A stretch of 64,000 bases of DNA from SIG607 sp036307305 (lineage in GTDB: Bacteria; Bacillota; Clostridia; Oscillospirales; Acutalibacteraceae), in the NCBI GenBank assembly GCA_036307305.1, contig JAXJXV010000011.1, forward strand, positions 1-64,000, given 5' to 3'. Positions 60,069 to 64,000 of this stretch are shown here, one piece after another. The position numbers and the translations under genes are program-made. The notes under the pieces are model-generated. The model worked only from the letters and a program-made list of their open reading frames with translations. It searched no databases and was not told where the DNA came from. The first letter of the stretch is position 1. Each line of letters starts with the position of its first letter.

Positions 60069-60084
60069 TATCAGTTCTCTCCTT

Positions 60085-62235
60085 TCATCGATAAACAAAT
60101 TCACGGTATATAGTACCGACAAACATTCCAACCTGCTGAACAAGTATAACAATTACAATAGCCAAGAAAACTACTATCAGCATTGCAAGTGCGGAAAGAA
60201 TGGTAGTGCCTACAAATCTACCGAAGGTATAGTCGTGGATAATAAGCGTACCGGTTATGAGAATAAACGCGGTAAAGAGTTCCATAACTGTTACGAAGAT
60301 AGAAAGGAATGCAGCTTCACTTTCAAGAATTACATTAGAAGCAATGATGTAGACAATATTCGAAATAATCAAAGGAACTATGGAATACGAAGTTACTACG
60401 AATATTTCGCGCATCTTTCCTTTACCTTCCTGAAGTGTACAGATAGCCCAGTTACAAATTGTCCAAAGAACAACTATACCCAAAGTCTGTAACAAAACAA
60501 GAAGTGAGTTAAAGCTTGTATTAGAGGGATTCTTAAATAAGAAGCCACTGTTAGTTTCTTTTAAGGTTGCTGTTATGTAATAAACAACAATAAGAATCAA
60601 GCCAATAAGTACGGAACCGCGCTTTTTCTCTTTAACCTCAGTAATAACCTCAGACGGATGAAGCATTACACGTGAGAGAAGTTTAAGCTCTCTGTTCTTG
60701 ATAATCACAAGATTTTTCTTGCGCTTGTAAAGAATGAAGAGAACTATCGCGGCAACCACAACTACTATTATAGCAGCAAACAGATATACATTCTTTTCAA
60801 TATATGCTCGACGAACGAAGTCGTAAGAGAGTGAATACGTATCATAATCATATCCCATCTCAGCATATATCATAGCGTTTTCATAATCGCCTGCCGCATA
60901 ATAGGTCTTAGCGATACCCGAATAAGCCACCTGACTGAAACGGTCCATAGTGAGAACTTCTTCCCAATAGCCGAAAGCCTTTTCGTAGTCACCGTTTCTG
61001 GTAAGAGTATTAGCAAGCATTACGAGAGAACCGTAATCGTTAATCTTAAAGATTGTAATACAGTTCTTAACCTTATCAAGAACAACGATATCCTTGTTCG
61101 ACGTCAAATCAATAGCAGAAATAGACTGGAAAGTACCGTCCTGAATACCGGCAACGTTTGATACGTAGTTAGCCGCACCGCCGCCAAAGGTATTAAGCAT
61201 GTGGCAATCGTTATCAAATATTGAAATATAACCGGTACTTACGTCAAATGAATAGATGTAATTATCTTCACTTACAGCAAGACCTGCTATATCAGGATAA
61301 CGTCCATCGCTACGAAGATGAATAGGTTGATGTAATCCGAAAGTAACATCATCAGATTCAAGGATATTAATACCACCTGGGCTTAAACGCTTAATCTGAC
61401 CTTTCTCAACAGTTTTCTGTGTTCGACCTGTTGCAGTATAAATGAAATCCTGCTTATCTACGTAAAGGTCGGTAAACTGGAAAGGAAGTTTCTTAGCGGA
61501 AATTTCTCTTATAGCATCAGTCATTGTAATTTTTTCCCACAACTGAGCAAACAACTGAAGCACCGTAGTTTTAACGGTATTAGCGCCGTAGAAGCCAAGG
61601 AAATCGCCCTTAGGAGAATAAAGTATTGCACCGTAATAAGAGCCTTCGCTAAGAACATAGATATAATTACTTGAGTCAACTGCTATCTTTTGTGGGCGGT
61701 ACTCAAAGCCAGTAGGAATAAGTGTTGATTCAGGAAGTAAAAGCAGGGACTTAAACTTACCATCGGTATCACACAAAATAACACGGCTGTTTTCCGTATC
61801 ACATATATAAAGCACATTTTCAGCAGAAATTACAAAGCCCTGCGCACCTTTATAATCATAAGTCTCACCGGTAGCCTCGTCTACAATCTCTGTAATAGTT
61901 CTGACAAAGTTATAAGACTTATCAAGAATATGTATCTGCGAAGCATCTCCGTCAAGGATATAAATATTGTCATTTTCATCAATAGTAACATCACTGAATG
62001 AAGTTATATTGACATCAGCCATATCCTCGTTATAAATCGTCTTATAATAATCATACATAGCTGTTGCTCTTACAGCGTCATTTGTAGATACGTTAGCATG
62101 TTCCCAATAAGTAATGGTATCATAAGGTATGTCAGACGTTTCCTTATATATACCGATTGCCGAAGCAGGTATTACACCTACGAGAAGTATAAGAGCAAGG
62201 AGAACTGATATAAAACGAACACTATTCTTTTTCAT
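60085..62235 (-). CDS. NHL/beta-propeller, TPR and Yip1-domain membrane protein
   Basis: A 716-aa protein combining a signal peptide (cut after PASA), an extracytoplasmic propeller of NHL-like repeats at about residues 60-410 (FSDVTIDENDNIYILDGDASQIHILDK, NVLYICDTENSRVIL, NYIYVLSEG, NYIYSFDVSTGYISIF), two TPR-like hairpins (NTLTRNGDYEKAFGYWEEVL, KTYYAAGDYENAMIYAE), a helix near 485, and a C-terminal Yip1-type membrane domain with five helices. The propeller could bind a glycan, and the membrane part could organise the two permease pairs. A physical role in transport is inference from the operon. Confidence 0.8.
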   Translation of the reverse strand: MKKNSVRFISVLLALILLVGVIPASAIGIYKETSDIPYDTITYWEHANVSTNDAVRATAMYDYYKTIYNEDMADVNITSFSDVTIDENDNIYILDGDASQIHILDKSYNFVRTITEIVDEATGETYDYKGAQGFVISAENVLYICDTENSRVILCDTDGKFKSLLLLPESTLIPTGFEYRPQKIAVDSSNYIYVLSEGSYYGAILYSPKGDFLGFYGANTVKTTVLQLFAQLWEKITMTDAIREISAKKLPFQFTDLYVDKQDFIYTATGRTQKTVEKGQIKRLSPGGINILESDDVTFGLHQPIHLRSDGRYPDIAGLAVSEDNYIYSFDVSTGYISIFDNDCHMLNTFGGGAANYVSNVAGIQDGTFQSISAIDLTSNKDIVVLDKVKNCITIFKINDYGSLVMLANTLTRNGDYEKAFGYWEEVLTMDRFSQVAYSGIAKTYYAAGDYENAMIYAEMGYDYDTYSLSYDFVRRAYIEKNVYLFAAIIVVVVAAIVLFILYKRKKNLVIIKNRELKLLSRVMLHPSEVITEVKEKKRGSVLIGLILIVVYYITATLKETNSGFLFKNPSNTSFNSLLVLLQTLGIVVLWTICNWAICTLQEGKGKMREIFVVTSYSIVPLIISNIVYIIASNVILESEAAFLSIFVTVMELFTAFILITGTLIIHDYTFGRFVGTTILSALAMLIVVFLAIVIVILVQQVGMFVGTIYREFVYR

Positions 62236-62248
62236 TTACGTTTCCTCC

Positions 62249-63163
62249 TTATCCCTTAATACCCGCACTGCTCATGGATTCCTTAATACTACTCTGAGAA
62301 ATCATATAAACGAGAATAGGAGGAATCATCATAATAACAGTAACAGCCATAGCACTACCCGAACGGGCAATACCACCTGAGGTTATCTGTGACATAATAG
62401 TAGGTAAAGTTTTGAGTGTTTCACTGAAAACAGTACCGTCGGGAATAGCAGCCCATACGTCACGGAAACCGAACAATGTAAGTGTAAGCAAACAAGGCTT
62501 AACGATTGGCAGAACTATCTGCCAGAAAATTCTGAAAGGACCGGCTCCGTCTATTCGGGCGGCTTCAAGCAACGCTACGGGTACGGCTCCTTCCATATAC
62601 TGCTTCATAAGGAAAACACCCATAGTAGAAGCAATGTGCGGAAGAATCATTACCCAATAAGTATCAATCATATTGGTATATGAGTATATAAGATAACGCG
62701 GAATACCAAGTGTATAAGCGTTAAACAAAAGCGCGAACTGTACGAGAGTAAATATAATGTTTTTACCCTTAATTTCGCTTCGCGCAAGAACGAAAGCAGC
62801 CATCGTAGCAATAATAACGTAAAGGAAGGTTGTAAATACAGCTACGAAAAGACTGTTAAATACGTATCTTGAAAGCGGAACTCTAAGGTTAGAAAGCAAG
62901 CCGGGAAGCGCAAGATAGTTTGCAGTAGTAGGACGAATAACGAAAAAGCTTGGAGGGAAAATCATAAGTTCGTCCAAAGGCTTGAAGGAGGTTGCAACGG
63001 AGTAAATCAAAGGAAGTACAGAAAAAGCACCGAAAGCAACAAGGAATAAAATATAGAAAAAGTTACCAACCTTAGAACGTGTATAACGTTTTGCCTGATT
63101 CTTTTTAGTAACCTTCATAAATACACGTTTGCCGGATGAATTGTATTCTTTAGCACCAAACAT
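62249..63163 (-). CDS. Carbohydrate ABC permease, MalG type (pair 1)
   Basis: A 304-aa permease with six helices: helix 1 FFYILFLVAFGAFSVLPLIYSVATSF and EAA loop LLEAARIDGAGPFRIFWQIVLPIVKP. AAGGAGGGGAG precedes the ATG. Partner of the MalF-type permease that starts the visible operon. It differs clearly from the MalG-type protein at 55888, so the two pairs are not a recent duplication. Confidence 0.92.
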   Translation of the reverse strand: MFGAKEYNSSGKRVFMKVTKKNQAKRYTRSKVGNFFYILFLVAFGAFSVLPLIYSVATSFKPLDELMIFPPSFFVIRPTTANYLALPGLLSNLRVPLSRYVFNSLFVAVFTTFLYVIIATMAAFVLARSEIKGKNIIFTLVQFALLFNAYTLGIPRYLIYSYTNMIDTYWVMILPHIASTMGVFLMKQYMEGAVPVALLEAARIDGAGPFRIFWQIVLPIVKPCLLTLTLFGFRDVWAAIPDGTVFSETLKTLPTIMSQITSGGIARSGSAMAVTVIMMIPPILVYMISQSSIKESMSSAGIKG

Positions 63164-63178
63164 TCTTTACTCCCCTCC

Positions 63179-64000
63179 TTACTTACCAATTCCATTAATA
63201 AGCTTCTTAATAAGCCAACGTGAAAGAGCCATCATTACGAAAAGAACAACTGACATTGCAGAAGCATAACCCATTTCGTAACGTGTACCACCAACGTCAG
63301 AAAGATAAGAAACAATAGTATCAACACAATAGTTAACAGACGGATAACCTGCCATCTGAACTGCAATAGCACTTACAGAGAAAGCACTTGCTATCTGCAT
63401 AACTGCACTGAACAATAACATATGCTGCATTGCAGGAAGTGTGATATACCACAGCTCTTGCCAACGATTACGGATACCGTCAATAGCACCTGCTTCGTAA
63501 AGCTCTCCGTTAACATTTTGCAGACCTGAAATATTAGCTAGGAAGGATACGCCCATACTCTGCCACAACTGAACGATAATGATAATAGGCATAAGGTAGT
63601 CCGAATTAGACAGCCAATATATAGGCTCTTGTATAAATCCTGCCGAAAGCAAAATACTGTTTATGTAACCGTAGCTGTCGCTACTGAAGGCAACCTGCCA
63701 GATAAAGTAGGCGTTACCAACCAGTGAAGGACAGTAGAACATAAAGGAAAGCAGTGTTCTGATAAAGGGAGAGAAGTCATTGATAAACCAAGCAAGTACG
63801 AATGCAAGTAAGAAACCGATAGGACCTGTTACAACGGCGAAAACAAGTGTATTTTTAACGGTTGTAACGAATATCTGGTCATCTATCAATAATCTAAGGT
63901 AGTTATCAAGTCCGTTAAATTCAAGTGTTTTAATCATATCGAAGTTGAATACACTAAGAACAACAGAAGCGATAATAGGTAATACGGTAAATAATATAAA
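63179..64000 (-). CDS. Carbohydrate ABC permease, MalF type (pair 1), 5' end cut by window
   Basis: A partial permease: 273 codons to the right edge without a convincing start. The first visible residues FILFTVLPIIASVVLSVFNF form the first transmembrane helix of MalF-type permeases, so the true N-terminus lies beyond 64000; an internal ATG at 63937 is not the start. EAA loop: YEAGAIDGIRNRWQELWYITLPAMQ. A binding-protein gene and the operon promoter are expected upstream, outside the window. Confidence 0.9.
   Translation of the reverse strand, partial: FILFTVLPIIASVVLSVFNFDMIKTLEFNGLDNYLRLLIDDQIFVTTVKNTLVFAVVTGPIGFLLAFVLAWFINDFSPFIRTLLSFMFYCPSLVGNAYFIWQVAFSSDSYGYINSILLSAGFIQEPIYWLSNSDYLMPIIIIVQLWQSMGVSFLANISGLQNVNGELYEAGAIDGIRNRWQELWYITLPAMQHMLLFSAVMQIASAFSVSAIAVQMAGYPSVNYCVDTIVSYLSDVGGTRYEMGYASAMSVVLFVMMALSRWLIKKLINGIGK

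Overview
The window is about 38% G+C with AT-rich, near-consensus sigma-A promoters and strong GGAGG ribosome binding sites. Its gene blocks are typical of Firmicutes: ylxM-ffh-rpsP-khpA-rimM-trmD, spoIIGA-sigE, lon-engB and smpB-ssrA. This points to a spore-forming anaerobe of the Clostridia, most likely a gut Oscillospiraceae/Ruminococcaceae relative; the family-level placement is inference. Almost all of the window is chromosomal core. There is no transposase, phage gene or CRISPR array.

Layout. 1-6.4 kb: a minus-strand cell-surface polysaccharide operon from one promoter, with a TagA/WecG-type glycosyltransferase, a GT4-like enzyme, an ABC-2 polymer exporter (permease plus ATPase), a two-domain GT4+GT2 enzyme and the start of a flavoprotein that looks like UDP-galactopyranose mutase. 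6.5-21.5 kb: metabolism and transport (L-serine dehydratase, a MacB-like fused ABC transporter, a PP-loop tRNA-thiolation-type enzyme, an NhaC antiporter with a divergent AraC regulator, MalQ, GAPDH, two FAD proteins, YifB). 21.7-26.4 kb: three tRNAs (Gln, His, Pro), a small Cys-rich protein, HPr, and the translation/secretion block trmD-rimM-khpA-rpsP-ffh-ylxM. 26.5-39.8 kb: an Opp-type lipoprotein, sigE/spoIIGA, an HtrA protease with its two-component system, a zinc-ribbon protein, a sigma-H-like factor, folC-folT under a THF riboswitch, a Cys-rich possible coat protein, a phosphohexomutase and rpe. 39.9-48.8 kb: lon-engB, a transporter, a sugar epimerase, a solitary MazF, an amino-acid ABC transporter, smpB and tmRNA. 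48.8-50.1 kb: the only accessory-looking stretch, described below. 50.1-55.8 kb: a glutaminase-dead PurF paralogue, lysA-dapA under a lysine riboswitch, and phosphoglucomutase. 55.9-64 kb: a minus-strand carbohydrate-uptake operon with two pairs of MalF/MalG-type permeases flanking a DUF5696-like lipoprotein and an NHL/TPR/Yip1 membrane protein.

Points that stand out. Directly downstream of tmRNA, five AATCGTT direct repeats spaced two helical turns apart abut a consensus promoter for an unrecognised 208-aa protein, which is followed by an array of small palindromes joined by CATATCATCA/TGATGATATG units. Two genes (TagA-like and TtcA-like) have no ATG/GTG/TTG where their homology and ribosome binding site put the start (ATA and ACG instead). 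A 65-nt tRNA-like sequence lacks an anticodon arm and both loop-contact motifs. The PurF paralogue has Gly in place of the catalytic Cys but keeps likely iron-sulfur cysteines.

Working together: HtrA and its kinase/regulator form an envelope-stress unit; SpoIIGA activates pro-SigE; SmpB and tmRNA with Lon handle stalled ribosomes and damaged proteins; FolT and FolC import and trap folate under folate sensing; DapA and LysA begin and finish lysine synthesis under lysine sensing. Function calls come from reading motifs and from memory of families, without database searches.
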